Shown: positions 34,450 to 41,991 of the stretch, one piece after another
Layout of the letters: each line of letters begins with the position of its first letter
How positions within the stretch are numbered: position 1 is the stretch's first letter
Assembly (NCBI GenBank): GCA_016788865.1
Contig: JAEUSB010000033.1
Span: forward strand, 1-64,000
Source: Leptospirales bacterium
GTDB lineage: Bacteria; Spirochaetota; Leptospiria; Leptospirales; Leptonemataceae
DNA: 64,000 nt
Direction of reading: 5' to 3'
Translations under genes and position numbers: made by a program
The notes under the pieces: model-generated
Seen by the model: only the letters and a program-made list of their open reading frames with translations
Told to the model about the DNA's origin: nothing
Databases searched by the model: none

Positions 34450-36303
34450 CTAGCGTTCAAAGTCGGGAGCGAGAACAGGTGAGCGAAGCATGCCATCGGC
34501 CAGGGTCAGGCGGATCCGCTCGAGGTTTTCCCGCGCGCGAGTTTGCTCGGGTCCGGTTCCGCGCAAAACCATCTCGCGATACTTGGCGCCTGCCGTATTA
34601 AAGTCCCGGGCCCGTTCAGCCAGATACGCCTGACGTTCGAGGACCAGGCCAAAATTCATTGAATCAAGTCGCGTGCGAATGTAACCCGTGACTTCTGCCG
34701 CTTCCGTCAGATCGATCCGTTGCAGCCGATAGTACTCTCGCTGTAGATCCTCGTCTTCGCGCGAGATTACTTTCTGTTTTATTTCAAATAGTTTGGATCG
34801 GATCGTATCTTCGGCCTGCCGAGCCGCTGCAAAATCCTTTTCAACCGTGCGAAACACTCCTTCGCTGGCCTGGAGGGACGCGAGTTCTTGTTCAGTGCGA
34901 AGACTACGACGAGCAATTGCAGCCAGGTTTTTGTGTACGCGGTACCGGACCAGCGCTGACTCGGTTCGTTTCTTTGTGTCCGTGATCTGATCGAGTGGCG
35001 GTTGAGCTGAGAGAAATTGTTCGTACAGTTCCTTTGCGCGTTCCAATTTTCCGGTGCGCTGAAAACTAATATCAGCCAACTGTAGACGCACTTGCGGCGA
35101 GTTGACGTTCTTAACGTATTTCTCGAGCAACTCGGAGGCGCGGATGTAGTTTTGTGAATCTGTATAAAGCCCGGCGTAGGTTAGAAGATTCGCATCATAG
35201 TCACCGGGGCGTTGAGGCAACTTATCTGCGAGATCGAAATAATCCTGGAAATACCGCAACGCCAGGGGGACCTGCCTGCTGCGCTTGTATTCATTTGCAA
35301 GCAATGTAACGTAGCTGATGTTGCTGGGATCGATCTTGTTGGCCAGCTCAAGGACCATGCCATAGGCCGTGAATTCACGATACGGTGTGCGATCTTCACC
35401 CAATTCTGTTCCGATTCCTCGATAGAATGAGGATCGATTGAGGATTCGATCAATCTCTTTATTCTTTCCTTCAAGCTGTTGTACCAGGACAGCCATCAAG
35501 AATGCCAGATCACCGTCGCGCTTTTGTTTCTCGGTTGCATACTTCTTATAGGATGTTGTGCGCACGTTCTCAAGTCTTTGTTCAAGCGCCTTCTTTTGAG
35601 CCGATAGCTGTTCAAATTTGGCGCGAGCGGCAGCAGGATCTCCGGGCTGGCCACGCGCGATCCTGGCTTCCTCGCCTGCGATCTGCTTACGAGCTTCCTC
35701 AGCGTCTGCTGACACCTTCGTATACTGGCTCAGGTCAGTCCGAAACGATCGAGCATCGGCGATAGCCTGAGGATCCCGTTCTTCGCTCAATCGATCCTCA
35801 TTTGCAAAGCCGTTGAGAATCTGAATATAGCGAGCGTGTCGATCATTTTCGCTTAACGTTTCGACGTATGGTTGTTCCAGACTGGTAAACCGGAAGGCCA
35901 TTGCATATTGATTCAATGCTCGATAGCGGTCACGCGATCGGTCGTAGGATTCTCCTATCAAACGATGAAGTCTAAAAAGGTACGGGTGATCGCCAAGGAA
36001 GTAGTTCCGACCCGCTTCCTTGCTTCGGGATAGAGCCATTAGGCGAATTGCATTTTCACTCAGGGCTACATGCTGGCCCCGGCGCTCATCCTGGATTCGT
36101 TTGTCGGCAATGAACTGGGAATTGTAGCGGGCCAGCTCAGCCTCGCCCTCCCCAATGATTTTCGGAAGGTCTGGATTCTGCCCCGCTAGCTCGTTCTCCA
36201 GTCGGGTAATGACGGCCCCATCGATCACTTCCCCAGGCGTCTTATATATGGACTGAGCCGAGAGGCTGGTGGCGAAAAGGGTCAGTGCTACGCAGAGCTT
36301 CAC
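34450..36303 (-). CDS. Exported helical-repeat (TPR-like) protein
   Basis: A 617-residue protein with a signal peptide (MKLCVALTLFATSLSA). The rest is almost entirely helical: a charged coiled-coil stretch around residues 190-265 (ADAEEARKQIAGEEARIARG, AKFEQLSAQKKALEQRLENV) and TPR-like repeats (SYVTLLANEYKRSRQVPLALRYFQDYFDLA, LLTYAGLYTDSQNYIRASELLEKYV, RLQLADISFQRTGKLERAKELYEQFL). It likely works as a periplasmic scaffold. No enzyme motif is visible. It stands alone, tail to tail with the DUF1554 gene. Confidence 0.75.
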   Translation of the reverse strand: MKLCVALTLFATSLSAQSIYKTPGEVIDGAVITRLENELAGQNPDLPKIIGEGEAELARYNSQFIADKRIQDERRGQHVALSENAIRLMALSRSKEAGRNYFLGDHPYLFRLHRLIGESYDRSRDRYRALNQYAMAFRFTSLEQPYVETLSENDRHARYIQILNGFANEDRLSEERDPQAIADARSFRTDLSQYTKVSADAEEARKQIAGEEARIARGQPGDPAAARAKFEQLSAQKKALEQRLENVRTTSYKKYATEKQKRDGDLAFLMAVLVQQLEGKNKEIDRILNRSSFYRGIGTELGEDRTPYREFTAYGMVLELANKIDPSNISYVTLLANEYKRSRQVPLALRYFQDYFDLADKLPQRPGDYDANLLTYAGLYTDSQNYIRASELLEKYVKNVNSPQVRLQLADISFQRTGKLERAKELYEQFLSAQPPLDQITDTKKRTESALVRYRVHKNLAAIARRSLRTEQELASLQASEGVFRTVEKDFAAARQAEDTIRSKLFEIKQKVISREDEDLQREYYRLQRIDLTEAAEVTGYIRTRLDSMNFGLVLERQAYLAERARDFNTAGAKYREMVLRGTGPEQTRARENLERIRLTLADGMLRSPVLAPDFER

Positions 36304-36578
36304 GGTTTATTGTCGGACTTTCCTAAAAAATCGCAAGCCCGATTGGCAATGCCCGTTGCCCAGCAAGGGGCAATCCAGACCAGACCCTTCCAGCCCCGAG
36401 GCCATACTCTCCCCCACACTATCATACCTCGCAAGTGAGACATGATTCCCTTGACCCCGGCCCGCAATCTGCTAAGGCCGGTCAGCACGCGGAGCCTTCG
36501 CCTCCATCCTGTTCCTGCTATCCCACCTCCAGAAGAGGAAACCACCCACGGGGGTGGGACAGGTCTGCCCGGACAGAA
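36304..36578. other. 275-base intergenic region, no gene seen
   Basis: A GC-rich stretch between the small lipoprotein gene and the repeat-protein gene. Apart from the terminator at its upstream edge I see no credible gene. Open frames crossing it have no ribosome site and poor composition. It presumably holds the promoter of the repeat-protein gene, but no clear -35/-10 pair was found. Confidence 0.5.
36530..36557 (-). terminator. Rho-independent terminator after the small lipoprotein gene
   Basis: On the minus strand, CCACCC-CCGT-GGGTGG (36557-36542) is followed by TTTCCTCTTCT. The stem is short but GC-rich with a T-rich tail, 22 bases after the lipoprotein stop. Confidence 0.65.
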
Positions 36579-36761
36579 TTAGTCGCAGGTTTCGATTTGG
36601 CCGTTCTTCTTGTATTTAACCGACGCACCGGAGGTGAACTGGATATACTTTACATCGTCGATGCAAATTGTCGAGTAACCGGTGTAACCCGCGATCTTGC
36701 GGTCAATGAGTCCGCAGGCGCCGCAGAAAAGTGCGATCACGGCAATTGAAAATATTCTCAT
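36579..36761 (-). CDS. Small lipoprotein of unknown function
   Basis: A 60-residue protein. The hydrophobic signal (RIFSIAVIALFCGAC) ends in a lipobox GAC, so the mature lipopeptide is only about 44 residues. It contains a compact beta-like motif YTGYSTICIDDVKYIQFTSGASVKY and two cysteines besides the acylated one. The start at 36761 is fixed by GAGGAA six bases upstream; the frame is open further but without a ribosome site. It follows the DUF423 gene on the same strand after 29 bases. Confidence 0.75.
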   Translation of the reverse strand: MRIFSIAVIALFCGACGLIDRKIAGYTGYSTICIDDVKYIQFTSGASVKYKKNGQIETCD

Positions 36762-36790
36762 CTTAAATTCCTCGTTGGTTGCTATTTGAT

Positions 36791-37162
36791 TTAGATTCGT
36801 CGCAGACCCGCTATGAAAACGCAAACCCAACCCGCCATCAAACAGAGTCCGCCGATTGGAGCAATGGCCCCAAAGCTGCGTATCCCACTGAAGATGATCA
36901 GATAGAGACTGCCGCTAAAGACAACGATGCCGGACACCCAGAGAATACCTGCCGCCTCAAGAAGCTTGCCTGGTATTTTCTCCATTAGCAAGACAAGAGT
37001 CAGCAACGCCAGAGCGTGCAGGAGCTGATAGCGAACGGCAGTTTCAAAGATTCCCAGATCCTTCTCGCTCAGGGAACCCCGAAGCGCATGCGCGCCGGCA
37101 GCCCCGAGGACAACCCCCAGGAATCCGAGCAGGCCAGAAGCAGACAGAACGAATCGTTTCAT
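36791..37162 (-). CDS. DUF423 family membrane protein
   Basis: A 123-residue protein with four membrane segments and the family pattern GAAGAHALRGSLSEKDLGIFETAVRYQLLHALALL and SGSLYLI. DUF423 proteins (YgdD in E. coli) are widespread and uncharacterised. The start codon at 37162 faces the start of the M16 peptidase reading frame, so the two genes diverge from almost the same point. Confidence 0.9.
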   Translation of the reverse strand: MKRFVLSASGLLGFLGVVLGAAGAHALRGSLSEKDLGIFETAVRYQLLHALALLTLVLLMEKIPGKLLEAAGILWVSGIVVFSGSLYLIIFSGIRSFGAIAPIGGLCLMAGWVCVFIAGLRRI

Positions 37163-37241
37163 GCCTCAGGCAGCGCCTGACCCTCTCTGCGTCAAAACAA
37201 TTCGCAATGACACCAGAGGGCGTTTTTTATTCATTGGGATC

Positions 37242-38489
37242 ATGCCTTCTTTTCGCGTCAGCGACCAAATCAGCCAGCTTCCGATCCGAGTTTTGCCCGG
37301 CGGGGAACGAATCCTCTTCATTAAGAACAATAGTTATATAACCAATATTCAAATCCTAACGGACGTGGGCTCGGAAGCGGAAGACGCGGACATACACGGG
37401 ATGGCTCATATCCTGGAGCATATGTTTTTCAAAGGCTCGCAAAAGTACCAGGGGGGCACGGCCATATCTCGTGCTGCAAATGATATCGGCGGCAAGCTGA
37501 ACGCTTATACCACCTATGATCACACTGTCTTCTATATCAGTGTGCTAAACGATGAATTCGAACGGGGCTTTGATCTGCTTACTGATATGTACAGAAATCC
37601 GCTCTTCCCACCCGATGAATTCAAGAAAGAACTAAATCCTATTCTCTCTGAAATGCGCGAACGCGAAGACGATCCAGAAGGTTTTCTGATGGAAAAAGCG
37701 CTCGCACAGTACCTTGGCAAGCATTACCATCCCGTAATCGGAACGGCCCCAACAGTGAAGAGTGCGACTGTTGAAAAAATGCACGCATTCAAATCACGAT
37801 ACTACGGTGGGTCGAATTGCTTAATTGCAGTAGTCGGTGGAATCGATGAAGAGCGGTTCATCCGAGCCGTTACTGAAAAGTTTGCCGATCATTGGCATGG
37901 GGAAAAAGCAGGGGCCCGCCAGTACGATTACATGCCAGGAGAAATCTCTCTTACAAGACCAGGAATCCAGGAGGCGCATTTCAATCTGTATTTCCCGGCC
38001 CTCGGTCCTACCGACCCAAACCGATTCAAACAGGACCTAATGAGTTATCTGCTCGGAGGAAATGAATCAGCGCTTCTTTTTGAACGGATTCGCGAAGAAC
38101 TCGGCATGTCGTGCTACGGGATCTATTCATATGCCATGCGCACAACGAATCATTCAATTCTTGGAATTTCCTGCGGCATTGCTCCCGAGGAATTGCCACA
38201 ACTCGAAAAGGAAGTCGATTCGTGCATTGCCCGCATCTGTGACTCATTGCTGGAAGAGCATCGACTGACCCGTGCTCGCGCCTCATTGCGCACGTCGATT
38301 GCATCGCATGCAGAAACCTCGGGCGGTCTGAATGGTATGATGGGACTTCCCGCGCTCCGCGGGGAAACGGCCCATCCTGTCGAAAGGGCTCTCGCTGAAA
38401 TTGAAAAGATAACTCTCGATGACGTGCTTGCAACTGCTCGGTCAACTTTTTCCGGCGCTCGGTTCAAGGCAGTTCTCTTACCGGAGTAA
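37242..38489 (+). CDS. M16-family zinc peptidase
   Basis: A 415-residue peptidase of the insulinase/processing-peptidase family. The inverted zinc motif is HILEH in GMAHILEHMFFKGSQ, and the downstream glutamate region NDEFERGFDLLTDM fits. The C-terminal M16 half follows. Such proteins act as homodimers or with an inactive partner on peptides in the cytoplasm or periplasm; no signal peptide is seen. The ATG at 37242 with GGGAT upstream is preferred over one at 37161 that overlaps the divergent DUF423 start. It leads a plus-strand run with sua5, hemF and a phosphatase gene. Confidence 0.9.
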   Translation: MPSFRVSDQISQLPIRVLPGGERILFIKNNSYITNIQILTDVGSEAEDADIHGMAHILEHMFFKGSQKYQGGTAISRAANDIGGKLNAYTTYDHTVFYISVLNDEFERGFDLLTDMYRNPLFPPDEFKKELNPILSEMREREDDPEGFLMEKALAQYLGKHYHPVIGTAPTVKSATVEKMHAFKSRYYGGSNCLIAVVGGIDEERFIRAVTEKFADHWHGEKAGARQYDYMPGEISLTRPGIQEAHFNLYFPALGPTDPNRFKQDLMSYLLGGNESALLFERIREELGMSCYGIYSYAMRTTNHSILGISCGIAPEELPQLEKEVDSCIARICDSLLEEHRLTRARASLRTSIASHAETSGGLNGMMGLPALRGETAHPVERALAEIEKITLDDVLATARSTFSGARFKAVLLPE

Positions 38490-38494
38490 ATCAA

Positions 38495-39535
38495 GTGCGC
38501 GTCAATATTTCAAACGCGCTCAGTTTGCTAAGGGCCGGTGAGCTTGTTGGGATTCCAACTGAAACCGTTTACGGACTGGCTGCCGATGCGCTCAACCCCA
38601 CGGCAGTCGTTAAGATTTTCGAGGCCAAGAATCGTCCTGCATTCAATCCTTTGATCTGCCACCTTGCGAGCGCGGATGCTGTATTTGGATTCGGGAAGGC
38701 CAATCCACTTTCCGAACGACTCGCAGAGTTCTGGCCTGGACCTCTGACACTACTTCTAAAGCATGAAAACAGAATCCCTTCCATTGTAACGTCGGGTTCT
38801 GAATATTGCGCCTTTCGCGTGCCGGCACACAAGACCGCGCTTGAACTTCTCGCGAGCACTGGACCACTTGCGGCGCCCTCTGCGAATAAGAGTGGCCAGG
38901 TCAGTCCCGTCCGCGCTGAAATGGTCGAGCGTGCGTTTGGCCCTGATTTTCCTGTAATCGACGGTGGCCCATGCGAGGTTGGGATAGAATCCACCATCTG
39001 CCTTGCAGAGAAACACGGAGTTCGAATCCTGCGAAGCGGTTCCATAACCATCGAGGAAATCGCAGGAAAGGGTATTCCTATCTTAGAGAAACAAGCGGAA
39101 AATGCGGCAGTCCTGGCACCCGGGCAGGCGCTCAGTCATTATGCCCCGGCTGTTCCGCTTGTGCTCCTCGAGGAACACGTTCCCCCTGCCGAACCCATGA
39201 ATTCCTTGGGGGAGACGCCAAACCCGGCCTGGGCCAGTAGATGGCGAGATGCGGGGACCGATCCTGCAAGGATTGCGGCACTGGATTTTCACCTGCCTCT
39301 GCCGATCGACGCTCGTATCCGTTTCAACCTCTCCGAGCAGGGCAATCTTCGCGAAGCCGCGAGAAATCTGTTTTTTTATTTTGACCTTCCCGGCGCATCG
39401 GACATTCAAATGCTTGTGGCAGCTACAGTACCGGACCAGGGAATTGGTCGCGCAATCAATGACAGACTGAGGCGCGCAGCAACGCACACTGGCCGGATTG
39501 AGAACGGCAGACTGCTAATCCTGGAACGAGCGTGA
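38495..39535 (+). CDS. L-threonylcarbamoyladenylate synthase, Sua5 type
   Basis: A 346-residue enzyme for the first step of tRNA t6A37 modification: it makes threonylcarbamoyl-AMP from Thr, bicarbonate and ATP. The YrdC core is clear: PTETVYGLAADA, K-x-R in EAKNRPAFNPLI, FWPGPLTLLL, FRVPAH and SANKSGQVSP. A linker SHYAPAVPL leads into the C-terminal Sua5 domain, which separates this type from the short TsaC. GTG start at 38495 with GGAG upstream, six bases after the M16 stop. The last codons overlap hemF by GTGA. Confidence 0.93.
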   Translation: MRVNISNALSLLRAGELVGIPTETVYGLAADALNPTAVVKIFEAKNRPAFNPLICHLASADAVFGFGKANPLSERLAEFWPGPLTLLLKHENRIPSIVTSGSEYCAFRVPAHKTALELLASTGPLAAPSANKSGQVSPVRAEMVERAFGPDFPVIDGGPCEVGIESTICLAEKHGVRILRSGSITIEEIAGKGIPILEKQAENAAVLAPGQALSHYAPAVPLVLLEEHVPPAEPMNSLGETPNPAWASRWRDAGTDPARIAALDFHLPLPIDARIRFNLSEQGNLREAARNLFFYFDLPGASDIQMLVAATVPDQGIGRAINDRLRRAATHTGRIENGRLLILERA

Positions 39536-40443
39536 ACTATTTTCCTGAATTCACTGCATTTCTCCGCAATCTGCAAGATCGCATAACGGGAGAGCTGGAC
39601 CAGCTCGAACATGACCAGGGATCCTCGATTCAGTTTCAGTCAGATGAATGGAAAGGAGAAGATTGGTTGGCCGGCGGTGGCCGAACCCGGGTGATTGAAG
39701 AAGGATTGGTCCTGGAGCGTGGTGGGGTCAACATTTCCGACGTGCATGGCCAGCTTCCCGATGATCTTGCTCAGAAAATGCCGGGTGACAGTCGCGATTT
39801 TCGCGCCGCGGGGATTTCACTTGTACTCCATCCAAGGAATCCTCATGCGCCAACCGTCCACGCAAACTTCCGCATGATTTGCCGCGGAAATCCCGAATCG
39901 CCTGAGAAGCTCTGGTTCGGCGGTGGCGGCGATCTGACACCCATGTATTTATATGAGGACGATGCCGCTCACTTTCACAGCATCTGGCGCAGCGTATGCG
40001 AGGCGCATTCAAATGTGGCTTCCTACGCAAAAATGAAGAAGGACTGCGATCAATACTTTTATCTTCCGCACCGGAAAGAGGCCCGCGGAATTGGTGGTAT
40101 TTTCTACGACTATATGCAGGAGTCACCCACAGAAATGCTGGCATTCTCCAGAGCAGCGGGCAACGCTTTTCTTGACGCGTACTTACCCATTCTCCGCAAA
40201 CGATCCATCCAACCATGGACTGCAGAAGAGAGAGAGTTTCAATTGTGGCGTAGGGGACGTTATGTGGAATTCAACCTTGCTTTTGATCGCGGAACTCAGT
40301 TTGGACTAAAGACCGGCGGGCGCATCGAATCCATTCTGATGAGTTTGCCACCCCTCGTCCGGTACAAGTATAACTATACCCCCGCACAGGGTCGAGAGGC
40401 TGAAATCATGGCGGTCCTTAGAACCCCGAGGGATTGGATTTGA
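39532..40443 (+). CDS. hemF: Oxygen-dependent coproporphyrinogen-III oxidase HemF
   Basis: A 303-residue enzyme of haem synthesis that oxidatively decarboxylates coproporphyrinogen III to protoporphyrinogen IX using oxygen. Conserved blocks are PTVHANFR, WFGGGGDLTP, YFYLPHRKEARGIGGIFYDYM, RGRYVEFNLAFDRGTQFGLKTGGRIESILMSLPP. The full length and intact motifs indicate an active enzyme, so the organism makes haem and lives at least partly with oxygen, as leptospires do. GTG start overlaps the sua5 stop. It is unrelated to its operon neighbours in function. Confidence 0.96.
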   Translation: MNYFPEFTAFLRNLQDRITGELDQLEHDQGSSIQFQSDEWKGEDWLAGGGRTRVIEEGLVLERGGVNISDVHGQLPDDLAQKMPGDSRDFRAAGISLVLHPRNPHAPTVHANFRMICRGNPESPEKLWFGGGGDLTPMYLYEDDAAHFHSIWRSVCEAHSNVASYAKMKKDCDQYFYLPHRKEARGIGGIFYDYMQESPTEMLAFSRAAGNAFLDAYLPILRKRSIQPWTAEEREFQLWRRGRYVEFNLAFDRGTQFGLKTGGRIESILMSLPPLVRYKYNYTPAQGREAEIMAVLRTPRDWI

Positions 40444-41087
40444 GAACCATATTCATTGGGGACGTGCACGGCTGCTCAACCGAACTGAAAGAAATGATTC
40501 GCACGCTTGAGATTTCCTCACACGATCGTGTAATCATGCTCGGGGATTTGATCAACCGGGGACCAGACTCCGTCGGAGTTGTTGAAATCGTTCGCGAAAG
40601 GAAATTCGAATGCCTCATGGGAAACCATGAGTTTGAGTATCTTCACCATTACCGCGAGATTCCAGCTCTGAAGAAATTACGTGAAAAAATGCCGGCCAAA
40701 CTACACGATTGGATTGCGCAGCGTCCACTCTGGATCGAATCAGATGCCTTCCTGGCTGTACATGCTGGCCTTTTTCCCGGAAAGCACCCTTCCGAAACTC
40801 CGGAGGAAATCGTCCTGAACATCAGGACTGTCGCTCCAGAACACGGTTTTCAAAGCGAACTCAGCAGCCCAATGAACAAACCATGGCACCATTTTTACAC
40901 AGGAATTAAACCCGTATTCTACGGGCACTGGGCCAGACAGGGCCTGGCAATCAATCCTCCCACGTACGGCCTCGATTCCGGTTGTGTGTACGGGCGGGCG
41001 CTCTCTGCATTCATTCTCGAAAGCAAAGAACTCGTGCAGATCCCTGCCCGAGAGCAATACTACAAAAAACTGACGGATCCCGTCTAA
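40440..41087 (+). CDS. PPP-type metallophosphoesterase
   Basis: A 215-residue calcineurin-like phosphatase of the PPP/ApaH group: motifs FIGDVHG, MLGDLINRGPDS and MGNHEFE, then FLAVHAG and VFYGHW, which provide all metal ligands. It could be a Ser/Thr protein phosphatase or a diadenosine tetraphosphatase; the short length and the second half fit small bacterial PPP enzymes. TTG start at 40440 chosen because GAGGGA lies six bases upstream and the codon overlaps the hemF stop (TTGA); a TTG two codons earlier has no room for a ribosome site. Confidence 0.88.
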   Translation: MRTIFIGDVHGCSTELKEMIRTLEISSHDRVIMLGDLINRGPDSVGVVEIVRERKFECLMGNHEFEYLHHYREIPALKKLREKMPAKLHDWIAQRPLWIESDAFLAVHAGLFPGKHPSETPEEIVLNIRTVAPEHGFQSELSSPMNKPWHHFYTGIKPVFYGHWARQGLAINPPTYGLDSGCVYGRALSAFILESKELVQIPAREQYYKKLTDPV

Positions 41088-41088
41088 C

Positions 41089-41991
41089 ATGCACAGCTTT
41101 ATAAGTCGCCTAACGTTACAGGGCTCGAACAGAGCTTTGCTTCTACTCAGTCTCGCTATGTTTTGTCTTCCCAAACCGGAAAAAACGGACGCGAGATGGA
41201 AACGAATCCTGACTACGGAACAGGGAGCAGAGGTAGTGCAGCTCAGGGCGGAAGGCCTTGCCGATCTCCTGGTATATGCAGGAACGTCGGATAGCCTGGA
41301 AGAGATAAGTCCCGCAAGCGATCTATTGCTATCCCATGGTTGGAACCTGATGGCCCTGCGACCGGTCCCCGGGGAAACGCAGACCCCTGAAAGCGTCGTC
41401 GAATCGAAAAGGGAATTTTTTCGTTTCGCGGACGCAAGGCCGGGCTTCAGAAGAAAAGTCTTGCTGATCTATGGACAGGATTTGCAATCCATGCTGGACT
41501 CCGTGAATCTGCAGCATTGGACCGCCATTATCGTACTGAGGCCGGACCTTGCGGGCTATCCAGATCTGCGACTCCAGGTTGGGCTGTCAGCAATTCGTCA
41601 GGAACTTCCTATGCTCTTCCTGACCCACCCAAATTTTCCAGGAACGTCCTATATTATCTACGGCCTTGCCGGATCAAAAGCCAAGGAAATCCAGGAGGAA
41701 AACCTTCTAATCCCGCAGAAGCGTGCCTTGTTCGAAGGCCGGCTTCTGACCTTTCTTTTAAGGCAACGTTATACGCTCACCTTCATCGAATCTCGTCAGA
41801 CTTTCAAGAGCGGTTGCAAGGTACTGCCCGATGGTCCCTGGGTAATTGGTTACGTCAGCGGCGAGCGCGCGGAAGGTTTTTGTCCATTGTTCTTGAAATC
41901 CAGCGGGGATATTTTTCGCGCCGTCGGTGTTCTCGATGGTGCCATGTGTGACTACGGACTCAATTCCGCTCCGATGATTCGTTGTCGCTAA
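41089..41991 (+). CDS. Exported protein of unknown function
   Basis: A 300-residue protein with an N-terminal hydrophobic segment (NRALLLLSLAMFC) that may be a signal or a lipoprotein signal ending AMFC. The mature part has an alternating alpha/beta outline (DLLVYAG, RKVLLIYGQDL, AIIVLRPDL, PMLFLTHP, SYIIYGLAG) that could be an alpha/beta-hydrolase-like fold, but no Ser-His-Asp triad stands out. It starts one base after the phosphatase stop and overlaps the end of mutS by 32 bases tail to tail. A 9-mer copy is in its SRLTLQ codons at 41107. Confidence 0.68.
   Translation: MHSFISRLTLQGSNRALLLLSLAMFCLPKPEKTDARWKRILTTEQGAEVVQLRAEGLADLLVYAGTSDSLEEISPASDLLLSHGWNLMALRPVPGETQTPESVVESKREFFRFADARPGFRRKVLLIYGQDLQSMLDSVNLQHWTAIIVLRPDLAGYPDLRLQVGLSAIRQELPMLFLTHPNFPGTSYIIYGLAGSKAKEIQEENLLIPQKRALFEGRLLTFLLRQRYTLTFIESRQTFKSGCKVLPDGPWVIGYVSGERAEGFCPLFLKSSGDIFRAVGVLDGAMCDYGLNSAPMIRCR

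Noticed and set aside
36300-36545. 81-residue minus-strand frame
   Set aside because: Trp/Gly/Arg-rich shadow in a GC-rich intergenic area, without a ribosome site.
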